From Flavisolibacter ginsengisoli DSM 18119 (GTDB lineage: Bacteria; Bacteroidota; Bacteroidia; Chitinophagales; Chitinophagaceae), in the NCBI RefSeq assembly GCF_900129295.1, contig NZ_FQUU01000006.1, positions 160,863-224,862 on the forward strand: a DNA stretch of 64,000 bases. Direction: 5' to 3'. The translations under genes and the position numbers were made by a program. Each line of letters starts with the position of its first letter. The first letter of the stretch is position 1. Shown piece after piece: positions 27,207 to 34,804 of the stretch. The notes beneath the pieces are model-generated. The model searched no databases and was not told the origin of the DNA. It was given only the letters and a program-made list of their open reading frames with translations.

Positions 27207-30200
27207 TTAACTTCTTTTCAACCAGCGCCACATCCCCCTTTTGAGTGATGGGGTTTCTACGGGCAATGTGATTCTCAATATTGAACCTTTGTTGGGGGCT
27301 GATTCCACCAGGCATGTTCCTCCCCATTTTTGAATGCGTTGTACCATGTTCTTTAACCCGTTACGGTTGGTCGGTTTCCCTGTTTCGAAACCTTTGCCAT
27401 TATCGTTTATCTGCATGAACAGGTCACTATTCCTTCCCCCAATCTGTATATGCACTTCAGTGGCCATAGCATGCTTTTGAATATTATTAATGGCTTCTTT
27501 ATACACAAAGAACAAATCCCTTCGCATGCCTGTTAATAGTTTTGCAGGTAAAGTGCTTTCATCTGCTTCAATGGTATATCGCATAGCTGTACCATCAAAA
27601 ACATGGGCCGCATATCTTCTCATACGTGCCGTCACTTCCTCTATAGCATCGTTATTACTATCAATGTTCCAAACGATATCATCAAGAGATTCTGCAGAAG
27701 TTTGAATTTCACCTGAAATGCGTTTTAAATAAGCTGCCATCTCTTCGGGTGCGTTTCCATTATTCTGGCCTAGTGCTGAAAGCAAATTGATATTGGTAAG
27801 TCTTGCCCCGATATCATCATGCAAATCACGGGAGATACGTTTACGTTCTTCTTCCTGGGTAACGATCATTGCTTTAAGCTTTTCAGCCTGTTTTCTTTTC
27901 AGGCTTTGTATATGCAATCGATAGAGTGTATAGCCTATCCCTCCAACCAGTATAGCATGCAGCATATAAGCCCACCAGGTGAACCACCAGGGCGGCAGTA
28001 CACGAAAGGTGTATTTGGTTTCACTCCAGACACCAAATGGACTGAGTGCCTTGACCCTGAATGTATAATTGCCAGCCTTCATATTACCAAAAACAGCTGT
28101 TGAATTATTGCCTGGCGGGCTCCACTCAGTGTTATACCCTTCAAGTTTATATTGGAATTTAACCAGTTTTGGCAATGCCGGTTCTATAGCTCTAAAATCT
28201 ATGGTTATCGAATTGTCGTCATAGGGCAATACAAGGTTGATGGGCACAGGGTAATAGGGTGTTACTCCATCCAGGTGTATTTTCCTGTATTTTTTTCTCA
28301 TGCTGGACAATGTCTCGGGGGGTAATACTTTACCAAAGGAAGTCATCATCTCATTCAACAGAGTAAGACTATCGATTGATTTTTTAGATTGCCCGGTCTC
28401 TTCCAGAGCATTCCAGCAGACAGTTTCATTATTTACTTTTACTGCCTGTATATGTAAATTCAAAGGCCTGGGCTCAGTTTTATGAACAGTTGAATAATCA
28501 AACCGTATCAGCTTTCCTTCTCCGCTGCCCACCCAAACAATTCCTTTATCATCCACAAAGAGTGCGCCCGTGCTTACATCTTTGAGAGGGTACCCCGTAA
28601 GCTTATTAAAATTTTCAAAATCATTTTGCTGATTCTTGCTATTGCGAATTTGATGTTCCTTAATTCCAGACAAACCCTGGGTTGTGCCGAACCATATTTT
28701 GTTTCTGGAAGTATCCTCACTAATATTCAAAATTACATTATCTGCCAGCCCATCTTCGGTGCTATAATTAGTAAAAGTTTTTCCATCATACTTGCTTACA
28801 CCCTTTCCATCTGTGCCAATCCAAAGAATTCCCATTTTATCAAGATGTATAATAGATACGGCATTCCCAGGCAGTCCTTGTGCTGTTGTATAATTCGTGA
28901 AGCTATTGCCGTCATATTTGCTGATCCCACCATCATGTGTAGCAAACCAGATGTTGCCAGCCTGGTCCTGTACCATGCCCCAAATACCATTCCCTGCCAG
29001 GCCCTGGGTGCTGGTATAATTGGTAAAGGATCTGCCGTCATATTTGCTCACGCCATTTGCCCTTGTTCCAAACCAGAGATTTCCTGCCTTATCCTGCATC
29101 ATGCTGATAACCGCATCACTGGGCAAACCCTGTTTAGTAGTATAGTTGGTAAAGTTGCTGCCATTAAATTTACTCAACCCCCTGTCCGTACCAAACCAGA
29201 TGTTCCCGGCCTCATCCTCCAAGATGCTCCATATTTTATTATCCGCCAGTCCCTGGGCTTTTGAATAGTTGGTAAACCGTTTTCCATCATATTTACTTAC
29301 GCCTCCATCATAGGTTCCAAACCAAAGGCTGCCTGCTCTATCTTGAATGATCCAGAATACTAAATTGGCTGGTAGCCCTTGTGCCACAGTATAACTGGTA
29401 AAGCTATTACCCTCATATTTACTAACACCGCCTCCCTGCGAACTAAACCAAAGATTGCCACCCTGGTCCTGGAGGATACTGTTTACTTTATAATCTTCCG
29501 GTTTTTCTGTCCTGCTATAATTTGTAAACCTGCTGCCATCATACCTGCTAATATTTTTTGATTGCAGGCCAAACCAAAGGATGCCATCTTTATCCTGTAG
29601 AATACTGCTTACATTATTATCAGCCAATCCTTGCTTCTTCGTATAATTTGTAAAGGAGCTTCCGTTAAATTTACTTACGCCGGCAATGGTGCCAAACCAT
29701 AGATTGCCACCGTTATCCTGGGTTATACAATTAACCGAATTATTCGCCAGCCCCTGTGCTATGGTATAATTGGTGAAGCGATGGCCATCATACCTGCTTA
29801 CACCACCCGCTTCCGTACCCAGCCAGATATTTCCTTTTCTATCCTGTATCATGCAACGCACATAATTGTCTGCAAGACCCTGCGCAATATTATAGGTCGT
29901 GAAGCTTTTGCCATCATATTTATTGAAGCCACCATCGTGTGTGCCAATCCAAATATTACCTTCATTATCCTGTAGAATGGAGGTTACAAAATTGCCCGCG
30001 AGGCCATCGGATGTACTATAATTGGTAAACCGTTTCCCATCGTATTTGCTTAAACCGGAAGTAGTACCCATCCAGATGTTTCCCCCTTTATCCTCCATAA
30101 TGCAAAACACGATATTACCTGCCAGCCCCTGGGCCATGGTATAATTTGTAAAACTTTTACCATCGTACCTGCTTGCTCCGCCCCCACCAGTACCAAACCA

Positions 30201-30560
30201 AAGGTTTCCCCATTTGTCTGTTGCGCTGCAAATAATATTATTCAGAGGCAATCCCTGGTCGATACCGTAATCGGTAAAGAACGGGGCACCTCCATTGGAG
30301 GAATCTATTTTGACAACAGGCTTTCCTGCTTTGATTACTTCTGGTTGGTTGGCGGTAGTGATGTAGGTTATCTTTGGCTGCGATAAATTTTTCTGCCTGG
30401 CAGCGCTGAATACATGAAGATTTTCAGCAGTATCCTTTTGAGTGGGTGAGAATTCATTGTGTTTGCAGGAGGTTAAATTGAAAAAGCATAACAATAGAAT
30501 ACAACGGCATAAAAGCTTTACGCTTTTTAAAGGTTTTCGTTTTTGTAATCCTTTTTTCAA
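27207..30560 (-). CDS. Propeller-type sensor histidine kinase (Reg_prop, Y_Y_Y, HisKA_3)
   Basis: 1117 residues. An N-terminal lipoprotein-like signal (FNLTSCKHN) is followed by about 14 two-component-regulator propeller blades (residues about 115-700), a Y_Y_Y domain (FKYTF/GNYTFRVKALSPFGVW region, about 765-850), one membrane segment (about 858-880), HisKA_3 dimerisation with phospho-His in RISRDLHDDIGARL (about 913) and HATPase (KEAINNIQKHA; INDNGKGFETG). It has no receiver or AraC domain, unlike hybrid SusR-type regulators. The start is a TTG at 30560; no in-frame ATG precedes the signal region. It senses an unknown, probably periplasmic ligand and phosphorylates the regulator encoded 48 bp downstream. 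Confidence 0.95.
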   Translation of the reverse strand: MKKGLQKRKPLKSVKLLCRCILLLCFFNLTSCKHNEFSPTQKDTAENLHVFSAARQKNLSQPKITYITTANQPEVIKAGKPVVKIDSSNGGAPFFTDYGIDQGLPLNNIICSATDKWGNLWFGTGGGGASRYDGKSFTNYTMAQGLAGNIVFCIMEDKGGNIWMGTTSGLSKYDGKRFTNYSTSDGLAGNFVTSILQDNEGNIWIGTHDGGFNKYDGKSFTTYNIAQGLADNYVRCMIQDRKGNIWLGTEAGGVSRYDGHRFTNYTIAQGLANNSVNCITQDNGGNLWFGTIAGVSKFNGSSFTNYTKKQGLADNNVSSILQDKDGILWFGLQSKNISRYDGSRFTNYSRTEKPEDYKVNSILQDQGGNLWFSSQGGGVSKYEGNSFTSYTVAQGLPANLVFWIIQDRAGSLWFGTYDGGVSKYDGKRFTNYSKAQGLADNKIWSILEDEAGNIWFGTDRGLSKFNGSNFTNYTTKQGLPSDAVISMMQDKAGNLWFGTRANGVSKYDGRSFTNYTSTQGLAGNGIWGMVQDQAGNIWFATHDGGISKYDGNSFTNYTTAQGLPGNAVSIIHLDKMGILWIGTDGKGVSKYDGKTFTNYSTEDGLADNVILNISEDTSRNKIWFGTTQGLSGIKEHQIRNSKNQQNDFENFNKLTGYPLKDVSTGALFVDDKGIVWVGSGEGKLIRFDYSTVHKTEPRPLNLHIQAVKVNNETVCWNALEETGQSKKSIDSLTLLNEMMTSFGKVLPPETLSSMRKKYRKIHLDGVTPYYPVPINLVLPYDDNSITIDFRAIEPALPKLVKFQYKLEGYNTEWSPPGNNSTAVFGNMKAGNYTFRVKALSPFGVWSETKYTFRVLPPWWFTWWAYMLHAILVGGIGYTLYRLHIQSLKRKQAEKLKAMIVTQEEERKRISRDLHDDIGARLTNINLLSALGQNNGNAPEEMAAYLKRISGEIQTSAESLDDIVWNIDSNNDAIEEVTARMRRYAAHVFDGTAMRYTIEADESTLPAKLLTGMRRDLFFVYKEAINNIQKHAMATEVHIQIGGRNSDLFMQINDNGKGFETGKPTNRNGLKNMVQRIQKWGGTCLVESAPNKGSILRITLPVETPSLKRGMWRWLKRS
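28698..30211 (-). repeat. Twelve tandem 123-126 bp coding repeats (propeller blades)
   Basis: Within the kinase gene, twelve consecutive units of 41-42 codons share the pattern GNLWFGT-x-GG-VSKYDG-x-SFTNYT-x-QGLA-N-V-x-x-I-x-QD. Two more diverged blades follow. The units are much closer to each other than blades of most Reg_prop proteins, which points to recent expansion or gene conversion between units. Coordinates are the approximate first and last clear unit. Confidence 0.8.
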
Positions 30561-30652
30561 AGAGGCTGATCTTATGCACCTGAAATTACAATTTGTTTAT
30601 TTGTATTGGATGTATAAATATCAGTTTTGCTGCTAGCCTTGAGATATACTGG

Positions 30653-30895
30653 TTATTTCAGAAAATCATTTGTCTTAATAAGCCTAAACTGAGGTGAACA
30701 ATCAAAAAAGTAATTCAATAGGTTCAGGTGTCCAACACCATATATTACCAGGATACGATCAGGCGATGTGGCATCAATTCTCTGGATATCCTGAATATTT
30801 TTAAGTTTTCTGCTAAACGTCCGCCCTGTTTCAGAATTAACACCTGTAAAGTTTTTTATCGTGATGCGGGCATTGCAGGGTTTTGCTACTAGGCA
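30653..30895 (-). pseudogene. C-terminal fragment of a DUF5694 protein
   Basis: In the gap between the kinase and the NHL gene, the minus strand has an 80-codon open stretch without a start codon, ending at TAA 30653-30655. It reads as real protein: NSETGRTFSRKLKNIQDIQR, then PDRILVIYGVGHLNLLNYFF, then SPQFRLIKTNDFL. This matches the C-terminal end of DUF5694 (a TraB-like family of unknown function), including the VIYGxGH motif. An in-frame stop lies at about 30896-30898, and nothing similar is found upstream, so the 5' part is deleted. It is a remnant, not a functional gene. Confidence 0.75.
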
Positions 30896-31011
30896 TTAAA
30901 AACCAGATAACATTATTTGAGTATTAGCCCTATATATGCTGCTTCTGTACACTTATTGCAGTAGTGGCCGCAGGTTATCATTCTGATCATTACAAGCAGT
31001 CAAAACCTTTA

Positions 31012-31926
31012 TCAATGTTTCCTGGAAAGGTCTGCCACCATCATCACCTTGCCGGTCTTGTCTATTTTACGAACCCGGGGAAACCAACCCTCTGTCGCCG
31101 GACCATTAGCATTCGTATATTCCAGCACATATATATCATCTTTGTATATGGCCACACCGGTTGGCGTCCAGGGGCGTTCAGATTTTAAAATTGTTTTTAC
31201 TTTGCCTCCAGGACTGATTCTTAATAAACAATGACAACTTGTAGCAGCCGCATAGACCATTCCTCCGGAATCAACAGCTATTCCTCTCAACAAAGGCATT
31301 CCCCGGTTGGCTTCCCTGTGGTCAGCAGGATCTTCATCGCAGTCAATCACAGATACCGGGTGAACTATTGTCTTTACTTCCCCTTCCAAAGTAACTTTTA
31401 TTAAAGCGTTCCAGCAGGCCAGATACAGGGTGCCATTGGCTCCTGCAGCTATACCGGTAATGCCGTCACCCAGTTTATCCAGGGTATCCTCCAGATCTGG
31501 CCATAAAATAGTTTGCTGTTTTCGTGGTGTTTCTCTGACAAGGGTTTTGGCGCCAGGATTCAGGTCTCTATGTTGCCCGCCACAATAATATAGGTTGCCA
31601 TCATTAATAGCAATGGGTGAACCTCCTCCGGCATAAATAATGGCAGGTATTACTCCACCCGGTGTGATCCTTTTAAAATATTTGGGTTGAGCTTTCGCAA
31701 ATATTCCCTGTTCATCCAGGCACAACCAATGTCCTCCTTCTTCCTTATGAATGTAGGAAATGCTGCCATCTATGGAAATTTTGGCTACACCTACGCCAGT
31801 ATGTATAAAATATACATTTCCATTTTTATCGACGACGATGCCTGTACCCGGGTGAGCCGAAGCAGGGCAAATGAACAAAGCAAACTGGAGTAATACCGGG
31901 ATAAAGACAATCAGGCTCTTTTTCAT
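31012..31926 (-). CDS. Secreted NHL/SMP-30-like beta-propeller protein
   Basis: 304 residues with a signal peptide (MKKSLIVFIPVLLQFALFIC ... ASA). The rest is a repeating pattern typical of six-bladed NHL/SMP-30-type propellers: GIVVDKNGNVYFIHTG, GIAAGANGTLYLACWNALI, GIAVDSGGMVYAAATSCHC and GVAIYKDDIYVLEYTNA. Such proteins bind ligands or act as lactonases; without a clear metal site I do not assign activity. The gene is alone on its strand, with a DUF5694 remnant after it and a perfect hairpin upstream. Confidence 0.8.
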   Translation of the reverse strand: MKKSLIVFIPVLLQFALFICPASAHPGTGIVVDKNGNVYFIHTGVGVAKISIDGSISYIHKEEGGHWLCLDEQGIFAKAQPKYFKRITPGGVIPAIIYAGGGSPIAINDGNLYYCGGQHRDLNPGAKTLVRETPRKQQTILWPDLEDTLDKLGDGITGIAAGANGTLYLACWNALIKVTLEGEVKTIVHPVSVIDCDEDPADHREANRGMPLLRGIAVDSGGMVYAAATSCHCLLRISPGGKVKTILKSERPWTPTGVAIYKDDIYVLEYTNANGPATEGWFPRVRKIDKTGKVMMVADLSRKH

Positions 31927-32444
31927 GATCAGAAGTATTACATTATAAAAGCATTATTGATGATACATAATGTACCAGCTATAGAACGCAGAAACCAGCC
32001 TTATTCGCATAGCTGGTTTCATAAAACCTGTTATTTAAAAGGTGAGCTTAGGACACAGCTTCCATCATTATTTTTTGTGGAAAGATGAAGAATAAACTTA
32101 TGGTTAAGAAACTGGATTAACTACGAGCGATCAGCAAGAAAAAGAGAGTATTGCTACATTTACTTTTCTAATATTAATGTGACCAATTTAATGAGGCCTG
32201 TTCTTATTTATTAGTAAGACAAAGGCTTTTACGACAAAAGGAAAGTACCTCAAAAGTGCCGGATAAAATAACTGTTCATGCCAGCTATTTACTACTTCCT
32301 CCTGAGAGCAGGAATTTATGTATTGTCTGATCAGGACATTCCAACACATTAAATAACAAATACATCAATTAGTTAATTTAGAATATAATTATATATCTTG
32401 CCCGGGATTCTTATTACCCACTGCATAGAACAATTGATAGAACT
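31927..32444. other. Intergenic region with one perfect hairpin
   Basis: 518 bp between divergent genes with no gene that I can support. The only structure is a perfect 9-bp inverted repeat, GAAACCAGC (31991-31999) and GCTGGTTTC (32012-32020), with a 12-nt loop. It lies in the leader region of the NHL gene and has no T run on either side, so it is not a typical terminator. Upstream of the PD40 gene, TATATCTTG near 32392-32400 resembles a -7 box. Confidence 0.5.
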
Positions 32445-33383
32445 ATGAAAACTGTATTGGTAACGCTTTCTCTTATTATGTCTCTTAGCCTGTTATTTAG
32501 TTGTTCCAAACCTGATCAAGAAATTACACCACCTACCCAACCGCCATTACAAGGTCTTAGTTGTGAGATCTGTTATTTTAATAGTAAATCGATGCGTGTA
32601 TTTGAACTTACAACGATGAAATATGACGGCTCTGATAGCAGGATAATTTTAAAAGACAGTTCCACTAATACTGACGTCTTCTATGAATGGGCCAAATGGA
32701 GTTTTGACAAAAATAAAATCATATTTTCCGGCAGAAAACACGGAGATAGTTTAACTGAAATATTTATTATCAACAAGGATGGCACCGGGCTAAGGCAGGT
32801 CACAAATACGCCATCAACTTTAGAAGCATACCCAGGCTTATCACCTAATGGACAATTAATTGTTTACGTTGCCCAAGATCAGCTTGGGAACAGTCAATTA
32901 TATACTTGCGATATTAATGGCGGCAATGTTCACCAGGTAACCAAATTCTCAGTTACATACAGGAAACTATTTTGTTTGAGACCCATTTGGTCATCAGATG
33001 GAACAACTATTTATTTCAATTCCAACAAGGATACTACAGCCTTTAATATTTATTCGATCAAATCAGATGGATCGAACCTTAAAAGAATAACTACAAACAC
33101 CGTAGCCAGTGATTGGGGTCCAAATATTTCCATGGATGGAATGAAGATCGTATTCTATTCTGCTATAAATAGTATACCTTATATTTTTACTGTCAATACT
33201 GATGGAACAAATAGAAAACAACTCACAACTTTTTTTTCAGGTGATCCTGTCTGGTCACCTGATGGCAACTATGTTGCTTTTATGTCTAACAAAGACAAGC
33301 CTGCCAATGACTGGGCGCAGGGTCAGGATATATATACCATAAAAGCAGATGGAACTGAACTGACGCATATTGACTGGAAGTAA
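32445..33383 (+). CDS. TolB-like PD40 beta-propeller lipoprotein
   Basis: 312 residues with a lipoprotein signal (LSLLFSCSKPD; Cys about 20) and a Pro-rich linker, followed by about six PD40 (WD40-like) repeats with the usual pattern: KIIFSG-x-HGDSLTEIFIIN-x-DGTGLRQVT, YPGLSPNGQLIVYVA, PIWSSDGTTIYFNSNKD and PVWSPDGNYVAFMSNKD. It resembles the C-terminal propeller of TolB but has no TolB N-terminal domain, so it is a surface or periplasmic interaction protein rather than Tol-Pal TolB. It stands alone, divergent from the NHL gene. Confidence 0.88.
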   Translation: MKTVLVTLSLIMSLSLLFSCSKPDQEITPPTQPPLQGLSCEICYFNSKSMRVFELTTMKYDGSDSRIILKDSSTNTDVFYEWAKWSFDKNKIIFSGRKHGDSLTEIFIINKDGTGLRQVTNTPSTLEAYPGLSPNGQLIVYVAQDQLGNSQLYTCDINGGNVHQVTKFSVTYRKLFCLRPIWSSDGTTIYFNSNKDTTAFNIYSIKSDGSNLKRITTNTVASDWGPNISMDGMKIVFYSAINSIPYIFTVNTDGTNRKQLTTFFSGDPVWSPDGNYVAFMSNKDKPANDWAQGQDIYTIKADGTELTHIDWK

Positions 33384-33549
33384 CCTCACTCATGGTGCGG
33401 TATTAAAAAAACAATTCTTAAAAACAGCTGCCTGCTCAAAATTTCAAAAAGGCATACCAGTTAGGAATGTTTACCACTGAACATGACGGGCAGAGCGGTT
33501 ACCATCAGGGCAAGGCAATAGCACATCTATTGGCAGGCAGTATATTCCA

Positions 33550-33945
33550 TCATAACATTTCTACAATCTGTATATTATTACCACAAGTATCGTCGAAAAC
33601 CGCAATTATCACTGTTCCCATTTCGGTTGGTTTTACGCTGAAGTTAATTCCGAGACTAACCAATCGTTCATATTCTTGCCGGACATTGTCAACATTAAAT
33701 TGCGTGTATGGTATACCTGCTTCATACAGGGCTTGCTGATACGTTTTAGCTGGTTCAAAATGTTTTGGGGACGGCTCCAGCAATATTTCCGGACCATCCT
33801 GATCTTCTTTACTTACAACAGTCAGCCACCTGCTATCCGCAGTTAAAGGCACGTCAACTTTTTTCACAAAGCCCAGCTTGTCAGTGTAGAATTTTAATGC
33901 TTTTTCCTGGTCCAGAACAGGAACGCTAATAACTTTTACTTTCAT
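33550..33945 (-). CDS. VOC family (glyoxalase/bleomycin-resistance-like) protein
   Basis: 131 residues with the two beta-alpha-beta-beta-beta modules of the vicinal-oxygen-chelate fold. It starts VKVISVPVLDQEKALKFYTD and ends VIIAVFDDTCGNNIQIVEML, the usual terminal strand with a metal-ligand position near the end. The first ligand position, usually His, is not obvious. The start overlaps the end of the upstream AraC-type gene by 20 bp, so the two are translated together, and the AraC protein may regulate this operon. The substrate is unknown. Confidence 0.9.
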   Translation of the reverse strand: MKVKVISVPVLDQEKALKFYTDKLGFVKKVDVPLTADSRWLTVVSKEDQDGPEILLEPSPKHFEPAKTYQQALYEAGIPYTQFNVDNVRQEYERLVSLGINFSVKPTEMGTVIIAVFDDTCGNNIQIVEML

Positions 33946-34378
33946 TTTTCAATGTTTGATTAAGGCTGCAAGTATCAAAAAAGAAATGAATTGGACTTTG
34001 TGAAAGTTGCTCTTTTTGAAACTCAGTAGGTGTAAGTCCTACCCTTTTTTTAAATAAGGTGCAGAATGAACTCTGGCTTTCAAATCCTACAGCAAAACAG
34101 GTTTCGGAAACAGATCTCCCATTCTTCAGTAGCTCTTTAGACTTTTCAATTCGTTTATCAGTCAGGTATTGTTTGGGAGTCTGTCCATAATATTTTTTGA
34201 ATAGCCGTAGCAAATGAAATTTAGATGTAAAGCGGGTACGGGAAAGCAGGTTTAAATTCAATTCCCTGTCAAAATTATTATTGATATACTGTCTTGTCCC
34301 AATAACAGTTTCAATCTGTGCTTTGTTGGAATAACAAATATTCCTGATCCTGATTATTTCGCTTTGATAATGACTCAT
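33926..34378 (-). CDS. Short AraC-type HTH transcriptional regulator
   Basis: 150 residues consisting almost entirely of an AraC HTH_18 domain. The first helix-turn-helix is in NLNLLSRTRFTSKFHLLRLF, the linker is YYGQTPKQYLTDKRIEKSKE, and the second is in VSETCFAVGFESQSSFCTLF followed by KKRVGLTPTEFQ. There is no ligand-binding N-terminal domain, as in SoxS/MarA-like regulators. It overlaps the downstream VOC gene by 20 bp, so it probably controls its own operon. The C-terminal tail after the domain (about 25 residues) has no recognisable feature. Confidence 0.92.
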   Translation of the reverse strand: MSHYQSEIIRIRNICYSNKAQIETVIGTRQYINNNFDRELNLNLLSRTRFTSKFHLLRLFKKYYGQTPKQYLTDKRIEKSKELLKNGRSVSETCFAVGFESQSSFCTLFKKRVGLTPTEFQKEQLSQSPIHFFFDTCSLNQTLKNESKSY

Positions 34379-34549
34379 AAAGTACTTCAGTTACTTTAAT
34401 TACCTATTCATAAAGTTTCAACCATCAAACCACAAAATACTAAAATGTTTAGTAATTGGAAATAATATCTGCTCTTTATTTGTCCACAGCCAGGAAAAAT
34501 AACTATTTAAGTCCATCCTAATAGGCACCAAAGGATGGGATGTCCAGAA

Positions 34550-34624
34550 GATATCCCGAGGATATCCCGACGATATCCCGACGATAAGCCGACTCTTATA
34601 GAGTCGGGATATCCTTGGCTTATC
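34550..34624. repeat. 11-bp tandem repeats ending in a palindrome
   Basis: Four adjacent 11-bp units, GATATCCCGAG, GATATCCCGAC (twice) and GATAAGCCGAC (34550-34593), are followed by GACTC-TTATA-GAGTC (34591-34605), the inverted unit GTCGGGATATC (34603-34613) and inverted GGCTTATC (34617-34624). The block can fold in two alternative registers. It lies in a 426-bp gene-free gap (34379-34804) with a further inverted repeat, CCATCCT/AGGATGG (34513-34538). It looks like an interspersed REP/BIME-like element rather than a CRISPR. Confidence 0.7.
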
Positions 34625-34749
34625 CATGGCTGATGTATGGGACAAGGTTAGGAATACATAGAACTAAGATGGGCTGGATTGACTAGGATTATTGGGGGAG
34701 AATAAAAATCACGACCTATAATAAACTCGTCGGCTTACTTACACAAATA

Positions 34750-34775
34750 AAAAAGATGGCATTGCTGCCATCTTT
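34750..34775 (-). terminator. Terminator of the HYR/T9SS protein gene
   Basis: AAAGATGGCA-TTGC-TGCCATCTTT is a perfect 10-bp stem. On the minus strand it is followed by TTTTTATTTG. It is 30 bp after the stop of the minus-strand gene at 34805. Confidence 0.85.
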
Positions 34776-34804
34776 AAAGGAGACCTATAGTTAACCTAAA
34801 CGAA

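Noticed and set aside
28626..29264. 212-codon plus-strand open frame
   Set aside because: It is antisense to the propeller repeats of the kinase; the long frame comes from repeated codons without plus-strand coding character.
31991..32020. Terminator candidate upstream of the NHL gene
   Set aside because: The 9-bp stem is perfect, but neither strand has a T run after it; recorded as a hairpin of unknown role.
34550..34593. Possible CRISPR array (regular short repeats)
   Set aside because: Units are only 11 bp and directly adjacent, with no spacers and no cas genes in the window.
34418..34645. 75-codon minus-strand frame
   Set aside because: It translates the 11-bp repeat block; repeats of GYPRD-like words come from the DNA repeat.
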